Origin: Desulfobacterales bacterium
Lineage (GTDB): Bacteria > Desulfobacterota > Desulfobacteria > Desulfobacterales > JADGBH01
Length of the DNA stretch: 49,287 nucleotides
NCBI GenBank assembly: GCA_015231595.1
Contig: JADGBH010000031.1
Coordinates: 1 to 49,287 of the forward strand
Reading direction: 5' to 3'
In this document: one piece after another, positions 18,374 to 27,600 of the stretch
Position numbering within the stretch: position 1 is the first letter of the stretch
Layout: each line of letters opens with the position of its first letter
Translations under genes and position numbers: made by a program
Notes under the pieces: generated by a model
What the model was told of the DNA's origin: nothing
The model's input: only the letters and a program-made list of their open reading frames with translations
The model's database searches: none

Positions 18374-19087
18374 TTGAATACTCCGTACTATAAGAGGATA
18401 TTACTCAAACTAAGTGGAGAAGCCTTGATAGGAAATCAGGACTTCGGCATAAGCGCTGAAGTCATAAAATTTGTTGCGGATGAAGTCTTGTCCATCCACG
18501 AGATCGGGGTTCAAGTAGCTATCGTTATTGGAGGAGGAAATATATTTAGGGGTATTAAATCCGATGATTTTGATATGGATAGAACAGTTGGAGATCAAAT
18601 GGGGATGTTAGCTACTGTAATCAACAGCCTTGCTCTTCAAAACGCAATTGAAAAAAAAGGAATACCAACAAGGGTTCAAACAGCAATAGCAATGGATGAA
18701 GTGGCAGAACCCTGTATAATTAGAAGAGCTATAAGGCATCTTGAAAAAGGAAGAGTAGTTATATTTGCTGCAGGAACAGGAAATCCTTATTTTACTACCG
18801 ATACAGCGGCTGTGTTAAGAGCTAATGAAATACATGCAGAAATCCTCATAAAAGCTACTAAAGTTGATGGATTATATGATTCTGATCCTGTAAAAAATAA
18901 AAAAGCAGAGTTTATCAAAAAAACAAATTATATGGAAGTTATAAAGAAAAACCTTAGGGCTATGGACATGACAGCTATTTCACTTGCAATGGACAACAAA
19001 CTTCCTTTAATTGTCTTGAATTTAAAAAACAAAGGTAATATAAGAAAAGCAGTTTGTGGAGAACAAATAGGTACAGAAATTCGATAA
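18374..19087 (+). CDS. pyrH: UMP kinase
   Basis: Phosphorylates UMP to UDP as a hexameric amino-acid-kinase-family enzyme. Motifs in order: [43 protein letters not shown] and [16 protein letters not shown], then [11 protein letters not shown]. At 237 residues the length is typical. The chosen start is TTG at 18374, just 3 bp after the tsf stop and leading straight into the conserved N-terminus, which implies translational coupling rather than a free ribosome-binding site. Confidence 0.96.
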   Translation: MNTPYYKRILLKLSGEALIGNQDFGISAEVIKFVADEVLSIHEIGVQVAIVIGGGNIFRGIKSDDFDMDRTVGDQMGMLATVINSLALQNAIEKKGIPTRVQTAIAMDEVAEPCIIRRAIRHLEKGRVVIFAAGTGNPYFTTDTAAVLRANEIHAEILIKATKVDGLYDSDPVKNKKAEFIKKTNYMEVIKKNLRAMDMTAISLAMDNKLPLIVLNLKNKGNIRKAVCGEQIGTEIR

Positions 19088-19119
19088 AAATTTTAAAATT
19101 TAATTAATTAAGGTGGCTT

Positions 19120-19677
19120 ATGATAGAAGATATATATCAGGACACTAAAGAAAAAATGACAAAAGCAATTGATTCTTTTAAACATGACCTTCAAAAAGTA
19201 AGAACTGGTCGAGCATCTTTAAATTTGCTTGATGGTATTAGGGTGGACTATTATGGAACCCTTACCCATTTAAATCAAATGGCTTCTCTTGCCGTCCCCG
19301 AAGCAAGGATGATAACAATTCAGCCTTGGGATTCTTCGATTCTAAAAGAAATTGAAAAAGCCATATTAAAATCTAACATTGGACTTACACCAGCTAACGA
19401 TGGAAAAATGATTAGAATAGCTATCCCTCCATTAACTGCTGATAGACGAAAAGAAATTGTCAAATCAGTACAAAAAATGAGCGAAGATAAAAAAGTATCA
19501 ATTAGGAATATAAGAAGGGATACAAACGAGCTTCTTAAAACCTTAAAAAAAGATGGGGATATTTCTGAAGATGAGTCTTTCAAATCTCAAAATCAAATTC
19601 AGAAAATTACAGATGATTACATCAAAATCATAGACGATTTAGAAAAAGAAAAAGAGACGGAAATCCTTGAGTTCTAA
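19120..19677 (+). CDS. frr: Ribosome recycling factor
   Basis: Works with EF-G to split ribosomes after termination. The 185-residue protein shows the family's coiled-coil domain (KMTKAIDSFKHDLQKVRTGRA), the YYGTLTHLNQMASLAVPEAR segment of domain II, and RRDTNELLKTLKKDGDISEDE near the C-terminus. AAGGTGG upstream sets the start. The uppS start lies inside its last codons, and the gene is part of the tsf-pyrH-frr-uppS run. Confidence 0.97.
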   Translation: MIEDIYQDTKEKMTKAIDSFKHDLQKVRTGRASLNLLDGIRVDYYGTLTHLNQMASLAVPEARMITIQPWDSSILKEIEKAILKSNIGLTPANDGKMIRIAIPPLTADRRKEIVKSVQKMSEDKKVSIRNIRRDTNELLKTLKKDGDISEDESFKSQNQIQKITDDYIKIIDDLEKEKETEILEF

Positions 19678-20413
19678 AAAATTTACGCAATATAGAGAAG
19701 AATATGGTTTAAATATAGTGCCATCTCATGTTGCTATCATTATGGATGGTAACGGAAGATGGGCTAAAAAACAAATGATGAATAGAATTAAAGGTCATGA
19801 AAAAGGCATTAATATAGTCAAGACTATAGTTCGAACTTCAAGAGAATTAGGAATATCATATTTAACTTTATATGCATTTTCTACTGAAAATTGGGAAAGG
19901 CCTAAAGTAGAAGTTGATGCTCTTATGAGATTGCTAAAAAAATTCTTAATGGATGAGCTAAAAGAATTAAATGATAATGAAATAAAATTAAATGCTATTG
20001 GACAAACCGAGCGACTCCCTTTTGAAGTGTTAGAAATTCTTAGATACGCAATGAATACAACGAAGAATAATAATTATATGACTTTAAATCTTGCTCTAAG
20101 TTACGGCGGAAGATCTGAAATTCTTAGAGCCGTAAAAGCAATCGTTGATAAAGTTAAAAATGGGTCTATAGCTCCTAATTTAATAAATGAAGATATGATA
20201 TCTTCTCATCTTTATACTAATAATATGCCAGACCCCGACCTTTTAATCAGGACAAGCGGCGAAATGCGTGTAAGTAATTTTCTTCTATGGCAAATAGCTT
20301 ATACAGAGTTTCATTTTTCCCAAACTTTATGGCCAGACTTTACAAAAGAAGAATATATTGAAATTTTAAAAAATTATCAGGAGAGAGAACGAAGATTCGG
20401 TAAAGTCTTATAA
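19667..20413 (+). CDS. uppS: Undecaprenyl (polyprenyl) diphosphate synthase
   Basis: Makes the long-chain cis-prenyl carrier for cell-wall sugar assembly. The signature HVAIIMDGNGRWAKK contains the catalytic Asp of the family. TLYAFSTENWERP and the C-terminal PDLLIRTSGEMRVSNFLLWQ follow in order. The 248-residue length is normal. It begins with a TTG at 19667 that overlaps the end of frr by 11 bp, suggesting coupled translation. cdsA follows after a 69-bp gap with a hairpin. Confidence 0.96.
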   Translation: MSSKKFTQYREEYGLNIVPSHVAIIMDGNGRWAKKQMMNRIKGHEKGINIVKTIVRTSRELGISYLTLYAFSTENWERPKVEVDALMRLLKKFLMDELKELNDNEIKLNAIGQTERLPFEVLEILRYAMNTTKNNNYMTLNLALSYGGRSEILRAVKAIVDKVKNGSIAPNLINEDMISSHLYTNNMPDPDLLIRTSGEMRVSNFLLWQIAYTEFHFSQTLWPDFTKEEYIEILKNYQERERRFGKVL

Positions 20414-20426
20414 ATTTTAACCTAAA

Positions 20427-20454
20427 TATACTCCCATTCAATTTTGGGAGTATA
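20427..20454 (+). promoter_or_regulatory. 9-bp hairpin between uppS and cdsA
   Basis: TATACTCCC (20427-20435) pairs perfectly with GGGAGTATA (20446-20454) around a 10-nt loop. It is followed by A-rich DNA, so it is not a standard terminator on the plus strand. It sits 28 bp before the cdsA start, which itself has no clear ribosome-binding site. Confidence 0.55.
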
Positions 20455-20482
20455 AAAAATACAAAAATATAAATTTAATCTA

Positions 20483-21292
20483 ATGCATTTAAAAAGATGG
20501 ATTACAAGTATAATTGGGCTTCCTTTTCTTATTCTTCTAATATGGAAAGGGAAGCCCTTGTTATTTCTTATTTTTATAAATTTAGTCTGCTTTTTTTGTA
20601 TGTTTGAATACTATAGAATCGTTCGTAATTCTTCAGAAAAAGCAATCTTTGATCCTATATTGATTTTAGGGTTTATATTTGGACAGCTTATAATATATGC
20701 TATGTATATAAACTCATTTAAAGCTGTTTTATTAATTTTATCTTTAAATCTTATATCATGTGGATTTATATCATTATCCCGCTATAAACTTGATCCAAAA
20801 GTTATAATTGTTTTAGCTAAACAAGTTCAAGGAATGATCTATATTCCCTTATTTCTTTCTTATGCTGTTTTAATTAGAAATGACGATGACGGACATCTTT
20901 GGATCTTTTTAGTTTTAGCTATTATTTTTGCCGGAGACACGGGCGCTTATTATGTAGGATCATATTTTGGGAAACATAAACTTTCTCCTTCAATTAGCCC
21001 AGGAAAAACTATTGAGGGCGCAATTGGAGGAATTTGCGCTAATATTTTAGTAGGACTGATATTTAAAACATTATTTTTGCCGAATTTAAATGTTATTATA
21101 TCTATTATATATTTTATATCAGCTGGAATTATAGGACAGATCGGAGATCTTTTTGAATCAGAATTAAAGAGAGACGCTAAAATAAAGGATTCAGGAAATA
21201 TCTTACCAGGACATGGTGGAATTTTAGACAGAATTGATGCTGTTCTTTTTGCTATGCCTATTACATATTTGTTTAAATACTACATATTCTAA
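20483..21292 (+). CDS. cdsA: Phosphatidate cytidylyltransferase
   Basis: Integral inner-membrane enzyme making CDP-diacylglycerol for phospholipid synthesis. At least seven hydrophobic segments run through the 269 residues. The family signature lies near the C-terminus: GDLFESELKRDAKIKDSGN followed by LPGHGGILDRIDA. GDTGAYYVGSYFGKHKLSP, also conserved, is near residue 150. No ribosome-binding site is visible ahead of the ATG; read-through from uppS or structure may matter. It sits in the usual uppS-cdsA-dxr-rseP order. Confidence 0.95.
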   Translation: MHLKRWITSIIGLPFLILLIWKGKPLLFLIFINLVCFFCMFEYYRIVRNSSEKAIFDPILILGFIFGQLIIYAMYINSFKAVLLILSLNLISCGFISLSRYKLDPKVIIVLAKQVQGMIYIPLFLSYAVLIRNDDDGHLWIFLVLAIIFAGDTGAYYVGSYFGKHKLSPSISPGKTIEGAIGGICANILVGLIFKTLFLPNLNVIISIIYFISAGIIGQIGDLFESELKRDAKIKDSGNILPGHGGILDRIDAVLFAMPITYLFKYYIF

Positions 21293-21369
21293 AAAACTAA
21301 CGAACCTATACTCTCCTTAATTGATTTATATAGCTATTGTTGCAACGCAAAAATTTCATTGGAGTTTTT

Positions 21370-22524
21370 ATGAAAAAAATAACAATTTTGGGTTCTACAG
21401 GCTCAATCGGTAAAACAGCACTAAAAATTGTTGAAATGTTTCCAGAAAGATATTGGGTTAAAGCTCTATGTGCTGGAAAAAATATTGAATTACTTGCTTC
21501 TCAAATAAAAAAGTTTAAGCCCGAAATAGCTGTTGTTTACGACGAAAACTCAGCAATGAATCTTAAAAAATTGTTAAAAAATACAGTTAATGTTGAAATT
21601 TTATTTGGAGAAACCGGTTATGTAGCTGCTGCCGCTTATGATTCTGTTGAATTAGTATTATCAGCTATAGTTGGGTCACCTGGTCTTATGCCTACTGTAT
21701 CGGCCATTAAAGCTAATAAAGATGTAGCACTTGCGAATAAAGAATCTTTAGTCATGGCTGGAGAATACATTATGCAGCTTTCAAAAAAAAATAACACAAA
21801 CATCTTTCCTGTTGATAGTGAGCATAGCGCTATTTTTCAATGTTTATCTGGGCAAAGGCGTCAAGACTTAATAGGAATAATACTTACAGCTTCTGGAGGC
21901 CCTTTTCACAATAAGTCTTATGAAGACTTTGCAAGCATAACAATAAAAGATGCATTAAATCATCCTACATGGAACATGGGTAAAAAAATAACTATTGATT
22001 CAGCAACTTTAATGAATAAAGGGCTTGAAGTAATTGAAGCATCATGGTTGTTCGGAATTGATGCCGACCTAATCGAAGTTTTAATTCACGAACAAAGTAT
22101 AATTCATTCAATGGTTAAATATAGAGACGGATCAGTTATAGCACAATTAGGCATTCCTGATATGACAGGAGCTATATCGTTTGCGATGTCATACCCTGAA
22201 AGGCTGCCTATAAATAAACAGCCCCCTAACTTTGCAGAATTAAAAGCATTAACATTTAAAAAACCTGATTATAAAAAATTTCCTTGTCTTTACATGGCTT
22301 ATCAAGCCTGTAAAGCTGGAGGAACTATGCCTGCTGTATTAAACTCAGCAAATGAGGTTGCTGTAGAAGCTTTTTTAAATGAAAAAATATCTTTTACTGC
22401 TATTCCTGAATTAATACAAAAAGTAATTGATAAACATCAGATTATTTATAAGCCTGAATTACAAGAAATAATTGATGCTCATTTGTGGGCACAAAAGCAG
22501 GCTATCCAAGAAATAATGAATTAA
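21370..22524 (+). CDS. dxr: 1-deoxy-D-xylulose 5-phosphate reductoisomerase
   Basis: Converts DXP to 2-C-methylerythritol 4-phosphate with NADPH in the non-mevalonate isoprenoid pathway. The NADPH-binding GSTGSIG is near residue 8. ANKESLVMAG, PVDSEHSAIFQCL and ILTASGGPF carry the metal and substrate residues, and TWNMGKKITIDSATLMNKGLE is diagnostic. I start at the ATG at 21370: GGAG lies 5 nt upstream and MKKITILGSTG fits the family. An upstream in-frame start at 21337 would add 11 unconserved residues. The 384-residue length is standard. Confidence 0.96.
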   Translation: MKKITILGSTGSIGKTALKIVEMFPERYWVKALCAGKNIELLASQIKKFKPEIAVVYDENSAMNLKKLLKNTVNVEILFGETGYVAAAAYDSVELVLSAIVGSPGLMPTVSAIKANKDVALANKESLVMAGEYIMQLSKKNNTNIFPVDSEHSAIFQCLSGQRRQDLIGIILTASGGPFHNKSYEDFASITIKDALNHPTWNMGKKITIDSATLMNKGLEVIEASWLFGIDADLIEVLIHEQSIIHSMVKYRDGSVIAQLGIPDMTGAISFAMSYPERLPINKQPPNFAELKALTFKKPDYKKFPCLYMAYQACKAGGTMPAVLNSANEVAVEAFLNEKISFTAIPELIQKVIDKHQIIYKPELQEIIDAHLWAQKQAIQEIMN

Positions 22525-22543
22525 CTATTTTAAAAAGGGTACC

Positions 22544-23617
22544 ATGATAACTAGTATATTGTCATTTATTGTTGTAGTAGGTGTGCTTATCGTTGTCCAT
22601 GAATTAGGACATTTTTTATTCGCAAGACTATTTGGAGTAGGAGTCGAAAAATTTTCACTTGGATTTGGTCCTCGAATTTTTGGAAAAAAAATAGGAAATA
22701 CAGACTATAGGCTCTCGGCTATACCATTTGGAGGGTATGTTAAAATGATAGGGGAAGAGCCGGATGCAGAATTATCAGAAGAAGAAATACCTCTTTCTTT
22801 TACCCATAAAAATGCCTACAAAAAAATAGCTATAGTAGCAGCCGGCCCAATATTTAATATCTTGCTTGCATTTGTTATTTTTTATTTAATCTTTTTATTA
22901 TCAGGTATTCCAATACTAAAAGCATCTGTTGGAAAAGTTCAAAAAAACAGTCCCTCAGAGAAATCAGGAATTTTACAGGGTGATAAAATAATAAAAATTA
23001 ATAATACAAATATTGCTACATGGGATGATTTAACAAAAATAATCGGAAAAAGTAATGGAAATACTCTTGAAATAACGATTCTTAGAGGATCAGAAACAAT
23101 TAAGTTATCAGTTACTCCAGAAAAAAAGGAAACTACTAATGAATTTGGAGAAACTATAAATAAATATGCGGTTGGCATAATAGCTGGCAATGATTATTTT
23201 ATAAAAAAATTAGGACTCGGAGAAGCAGTCGTCGAAAGTACTTCAAAAGTATATGAAATATTAGAAGTTTCTATTATTGTAATTTATAAACTCATCAGCG
23301 GAAGTATTTCTACAGATACTCTTGGAGGACCAATAAAAATAGCTCAAATAGCCGGACAGCAAGCAAAACATGGTGTAGTAAATTTTTTTTTCTTTATCGC
23401 AGTAATTAGCGCACACCTTGGTCTGCTTAATCTTCTCCCTATACCTGTTCTTGACGGAGGTCATATTGTTTTCTTTTCTATTGAAGCTATAATTGGCCGC
23501 CCTGTAAATATTAAAGCACGGGAAATAGCTCAACAAATAGGGATATTTTTACTTTTACTTTTAATGATTTATGTTTTTTATAATGACATAAGAAGTATAT
23601 TTTTTGCAAAAATTTAG
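22544..23617 (+). CDS. rseP: Site-2 zinc metalloprotease, RseP family
   Basis: Inner-membrane protease that cleaves within transmembrane segments, typically of anti-sigma factors. The zinc motif HELGH is at residues 19-23. One PDZ domain follows at about 120-200 (VGKVQKNSPSEKSGILQGDKI). The second zinc site LNLLPIPVLDGGH lies near the C-terminus, followed by a last hydrophobic helix. At 357 residues it is shorter than E. coli RseP (about 450) because it has one PDZ, the usual form outside Gammaproteobacteria. A DUF29 gene starts 9 bp downstream. Confidence 0.95.
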   Translation: MITSILSFIVVVGVLIVVHELGHFLFARLFGVGVEKFSLGFGPRIFGKKIGNTDYRLSAIPFGGYVKMIGEEPDAELSEEEIPLSFTHKNAYKKIAIVAAGPIFNILLAFVIFYLIFLLSGIPILKASVGKVQKNSPSEKSGILQGDKIIKINNTNIATWDDLTKIIGKSNGNTLEITILRGSETIKLSVTPEKKETTNEFGETINKYAVGIIAGNDYFIKKLGLGEAVVESTSKVYEILEVSIIVIYKLISGSISTDTLGGPIKIAQIAGQQAKHGVVNFFFFIAVISAHLGLLNLLPIPVLDGGHIVFFSIEAIIGRPVNIKAREIAQQIGIFLLLLLMIYVFYNDIRSIFFAKI

Positions 23618-23625
23618 AGGGAAAC

Positions 23626-24057
23626 ATGGAAGAATTATACGAGATTAGAAAATACATTGAAGAGGGGAATTACAATGATGCCCTAAGCGTTCTCGGAGAA
23701 ATGGAGGAAATGAGCAGAGATGACAAGATCAACAAAATTGGAAGTTTTCTTGAGGTATTAATTTTACATATCATTAAAAAACAAGCTGAAAAGCGTTCAA
23801 CAAAATCGTGGGAAAGATCTATTTTTAATTCAATTCAGCAAATATATTCAATTAATAAAAGAAGAAAGTCGGGCGGATATTATCTGAGCATAAATGAAAT
23901 TTCAAATATAATTGATGAAGTCTATGATAGAGCTCTAACTAATGCTTCATATGAAGCTTTCGAAGGAGATTATTCATCTTTAGAGCTATCAAAAATGTTT
24001 GATGAAAAAAAAGTAAAAGACGAAACTATAGAATTAATTAAAAGAAGCTATCAGTAA
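23626..24057 (+). CDS. DUF29-like helical protein
   Basis: The 143-residue, charged, mainly helical protein has the pattern of DUF29 proteins: EEGNYNDALSVLGEMEEMSRDDKINKI, then LEVLILHIIKKQAEKRSTKSW, where the histidine and Lys/Arg-rich helix are conserved. No catalytic motif or signal peptide is visible, and the family has no established function. GAGGG upstream and 9-bp spacing after rseP imply cotranscription. It ends the long housekeeping run; a structured repeat begins within 10 bp of its stop. Confidence 0.65.
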   Translation: MEELYEIRKYIEEGNYNDALSVLGEMEEMSRDDKINKIGSFLEVLILHIIKKQAEKRSTKSWERSIFNSIQQIYSINKRRKSGGYYLSINEISNIIDEVYDRALTNASYEAFEGDYSSLELSKMFDEKKVKDETIELIKRSYQ

Positions 24058-24066
24058 ATAATATCT

Positions 24067-24157
24067 AAAATGACATATCATTTCTAATTTTTAATATCAA
24101 AATTAGAAATAGTCTTTAATTTTAGCCTTACCAACCTGAATAGTATGTCATCTTTTT
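24067..24157 (+). repeat. Structured 3'-end repeat, copy 2
   Basis: Begins 10 bp after the DUF29 stop. An outer stem ATGACATA/TATGTCAT is perfect, and an inner hairpin CTAATTTT/AAAATTAG is perfect. The TTTAGCCTTA...AACCTGAA block matches copies at 9005 and 48704. A run of Ts follows the last arm. Confidence 0.8.
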
Positions 24158-24163
24158 TAAAGA

Positions 24164-24295
24164 TTATATCCTCTTTTTACGATAAACTGCTGGAATTACA
24201 TATTGAAAAAATGAATGGTTTCTTGATATAGTTTCAGAATGGCCTATAAATAAATAGCCGCCATCTTCCAAAAAATTAAAAAAATTTTTAATCAT
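24164..24295 (-). pseudogene. C-terminal remnant of a CheR methyltransferase gene
   Basis: On the minus strand a 43-codon frame reads FFNFLEDGGYLFIGHSETIS and ends VIPAVYRKKRI. This matches the last segment of CheR-type chemotaxis methyltransferases (GGYLFxGHSE ... PxVYRK). The SAM-binding part is missing and no intact upstream gene exists, so it is a fragment. Its ATG is probably accidental. Confidence 0.6.
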
Positions 24296-24665
24296 TTTTT
24301 ATTCCTTTAATAACTATTTCAATCCCATCACTAAGCTTCAAAACCCTTATCAGTAAATTCAGTCTCAAGTTTTTCTAACATCAATCTTATCAAATCAATA
24401 GCCTTTAATTAACGGTATATATCTTATTTTGTCAAGAATTAAACTTTTAAACGCGTAAGGTCTATTTTGATTACGAATTTATATCTATTATATGTTAAAA
24501 ATAGAATATATATGATATTTTAAAATGTTATCGATACTAAAAATATTAAGCCTAAAAATTTTAGCTATCTATATATATCTTTTTTTTGGAATATATATTC
24601 TATAATCTCTGATTCTTAAATATAGTTGCAATTTTAAATTCAATAATTTATATCAACCTTATGAG
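24296..24665. other. Gene-poor stretch upstream of the giant glycosyltransferase gene
   Basis: This part of the 608-bp gap (24058-24665) holds no intact gene. On the minus strand, 24331-24402 reads AIDLIRLMLEKLETEF... to a stop, another likely decayed coding fragment. The rest is AT-rich, with an inverted repeat at 24501-24603. No clear promoter is recognised for the gene at 24666. Confidence 0.45.
24501..24603. repeat. AT-rich element with 13-bp terminal inverted repeats
   Basis: ATAGAATATATAT (24501-24513) has its exact complement at 24591-24603. Between them lies TTAAGCCTAAAAATTTTAGC. A similar layout (TAGAATATATA ... TTTTAGCCTTAG ... TATATATTCCAA) is found at 44544-44640. It may be a distant member of the 3'-end repeat family. 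Confidence 0.45.
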
Positions 24666-27600
24666 ATGCACAATATGATTCCTTTAAAAATAATACACAC
24701 CATAATAAATTTTAAATTAATGCCCGAAGCTTCTGTAATCTTTGAAATTGATCCGATTGATGCTAAATGGGCTATTGATCTTAATAAAAAATATCCCAAA
24801 TTAAAAATCTATATTAAAAATCTTTCAGAAGTAAATATTGATGAATACTTCAAGAAGTTAAATATCCAAAGAATAAATTTTCTAAAAATCTCTCAAAATG
24901 CTTCGTCAATAAATGCATTCAAAGGTGCAATAGAGTCTTTTGAAAATGATAAAATTGACCATATCCAATTTCAAATCAAGGACTCTGAACCAAAAGAAAT
25001 CCTTAATTTTTTATGGAATTACGACTATACAATATATCAAATATCATCTAAAGGTCTAATTTATATTGATACTTCTTCTAAAGGCGAAAATATATATTCT
25101 ATACCTGATTTTATAGCTTTCCACCCAAGAATTGAATCAATTCTTCTAAACAAAGAAGCAGTAATGCCGGACTTAGAAAATTTATTACAAAAAAACTCAA
25201 TCCGTCCAAAGGGAATAATACATATCGGAGCCCATTACGGACAAGAAATTTCTAAATACCTAAAACTTGGCGCTTCTAAAATTATATTTATTGAAGCAAA
25301 CCCTGTTGTTTTTGAGCACCTTAAAAAAAATATTCAACATGTACCTAATGTTATAGCTGTAAATTGCGCTATTACTGATTTTTGTGGTTTTATAGACCTT
25401 TATGTAACTTCTAATGATCAAAGCACATCTGTCCTTAAACTAAAAAAACACAGTGAAATCTATCCGAATATTAAAGAAACTCATAAGGTAAAAGTAAAAG
25501 CGTCAACTTTAGACAAATTGATAGAAGAACTTAATTTTGATTATTCTGAATTTAATTTCCTAACTATAGACATTCAAGGAGCTGAACTTTTAGCATTAAA
25601 AGGAGCTGAAAAAACCTTAGATTATATTGATGCGATAAACACAGAAATAAATTTTGAAGAACTATATGAAGGATGCGCCCTTATAGGAGACATAGATGAG
25701 TTTTTAGAAAAATTTGATTTTAAAAAGAAGAATTTATCAACGCCGTTTCATCCTTCTTGGGGAGATGCTTTCTACATCAAACAGAAAAAAAATATTTCTG
25801 CTGTAACTCCTGATAATCTAAAAGTAATTTTTTTTGCATTAAGTTCAAGGGAATCTTACAGACCTAAAATCGTTTCAAACCAAGAAATATTTTGCGGTCC
25901 TGACTGCGAAACAATAATAGAAGATGGGATTTACAAAGCTATTAAAACTCCTGTTGGCGGAGTTAAAATCAAGGATTTAATAAAAAACCTTCCTGAATCT
26001 CAAAAGCCTAATTTTATAATTGTAAAAACAGATGCAACTGGCAGACTTTTTCCAATAGAGTTAAATTCTGTTAATTGCCCAAAACTATTAATTCTTGGAG
26101 ATACACACCATCTTAATAACCCTATTCAAACTCTTATCAAATATGCTAAACAGGAAAAATTTGATTTTATAATTTCAGACCATGACAGGCAGCATCTTCA
26201 TTTTTTTAAAGAAGCTGGATTTAAAAATGTATTTTGGCTTCCGAGTTTTAATATTTATGAACATGATATCCCATATTTTAAAGATAAAAAATATCAAATT
26301 TCTTTTGTGGGCCAGGCTGGAAAATGGCACCCTTATCGAAAACACATAATAAATTATTTAAAAGACAAAAATATCCCTCTAAATCATTTTACAAATGTTC
26401 CCCATGAAGAATCCTGTAAAATCTATGGGAGATCTCTTATCAATTTAAATATAAGCTTAAACGGGGATTTTAATTTAAGGGTCTTTGAAGTTCTTGCAAG
26501 TAGAGGCTTTCTAATTACAGATAGGCTTGGAATGCAGTCGGGATTGGATTTAATATTTAAAGATAGCGAACATTTAGTCTGTTTTGATGATGAAAATGAC
26601 CTTGTAGATAAAATAGAATATTTTTTGAATCACCCTGATAAGGCTGAAAATATTGCTTATAGCGGTTATAAGGTTTTTAAAGAAAACCATACTTCTGAAA
26701 AAAAAATAAGACAAATTATAGAAGCTGTATTTGAAGAAAAAATTAATGATTTATATTCAATGAACGACGATGCTAGAAGTGCTTATGTAAAAAGTAAATC
26801 TGATTCAGAATTATTTTATAGAATAGCTCTTTACGAGCATATACAAAAAATACATTTAACTGAAAAAACTTCCAATATATTATTTTATCCTAAAACTGAT
26901 CCAAGGTTAATCTGCGATGTGGCTGATCTTCCAAGGCTTAACGTCTATTATCTTCACGATGATAAAAGTAATTCATTAAATTCAACCGATATTTTGAACA
27001 AAACTGGAGTATGTAAAAAAATAAAATTTATTGATACAAATACTCCAGATATAATTTACAACTCAGTCATAATTAGTTCTGACGAAATATTAGAATACAG
27101 TATAAATTTTAATTCAAATGAAATAATAATATACGATTTCCAATCCGCTTCTAAGAAACAACGAGATAATATTTTAGAAATCATTTATTCCATAGGTTTT
27201 ATTCCTTCATCTGAAAACCCCAGTATTTTTAGCCTTAGACAAGATATGATTCTAACTAATAAGCAAAAAAATCCTAAAATTTCGTTAAAAAATATCCTTA
27301 TTGTTACAAATCTTTTCCCTCCCCAAGAACTTGGAGGATATGGCAGACTTATGGCTGACTTTGCTGATATTTTAAAAAAAAGGGGACATAATATCCATGT
27401 TCTTACATCTAATACCGACTATTTACGCGAAATAGACTATAAAGAAAAAAATATCGATAGAAATCTGTTTTTATTTGGCAAATGGGAAAACGGCAATTTA
27501 AAACCTTTTGAAGACATGGAACAAATTTCTAAACTTATACATAAAAATAATGAAACTATTTTAAAGACTATTAAAGATTTTAAGCCAGATGTTTGTCTTG

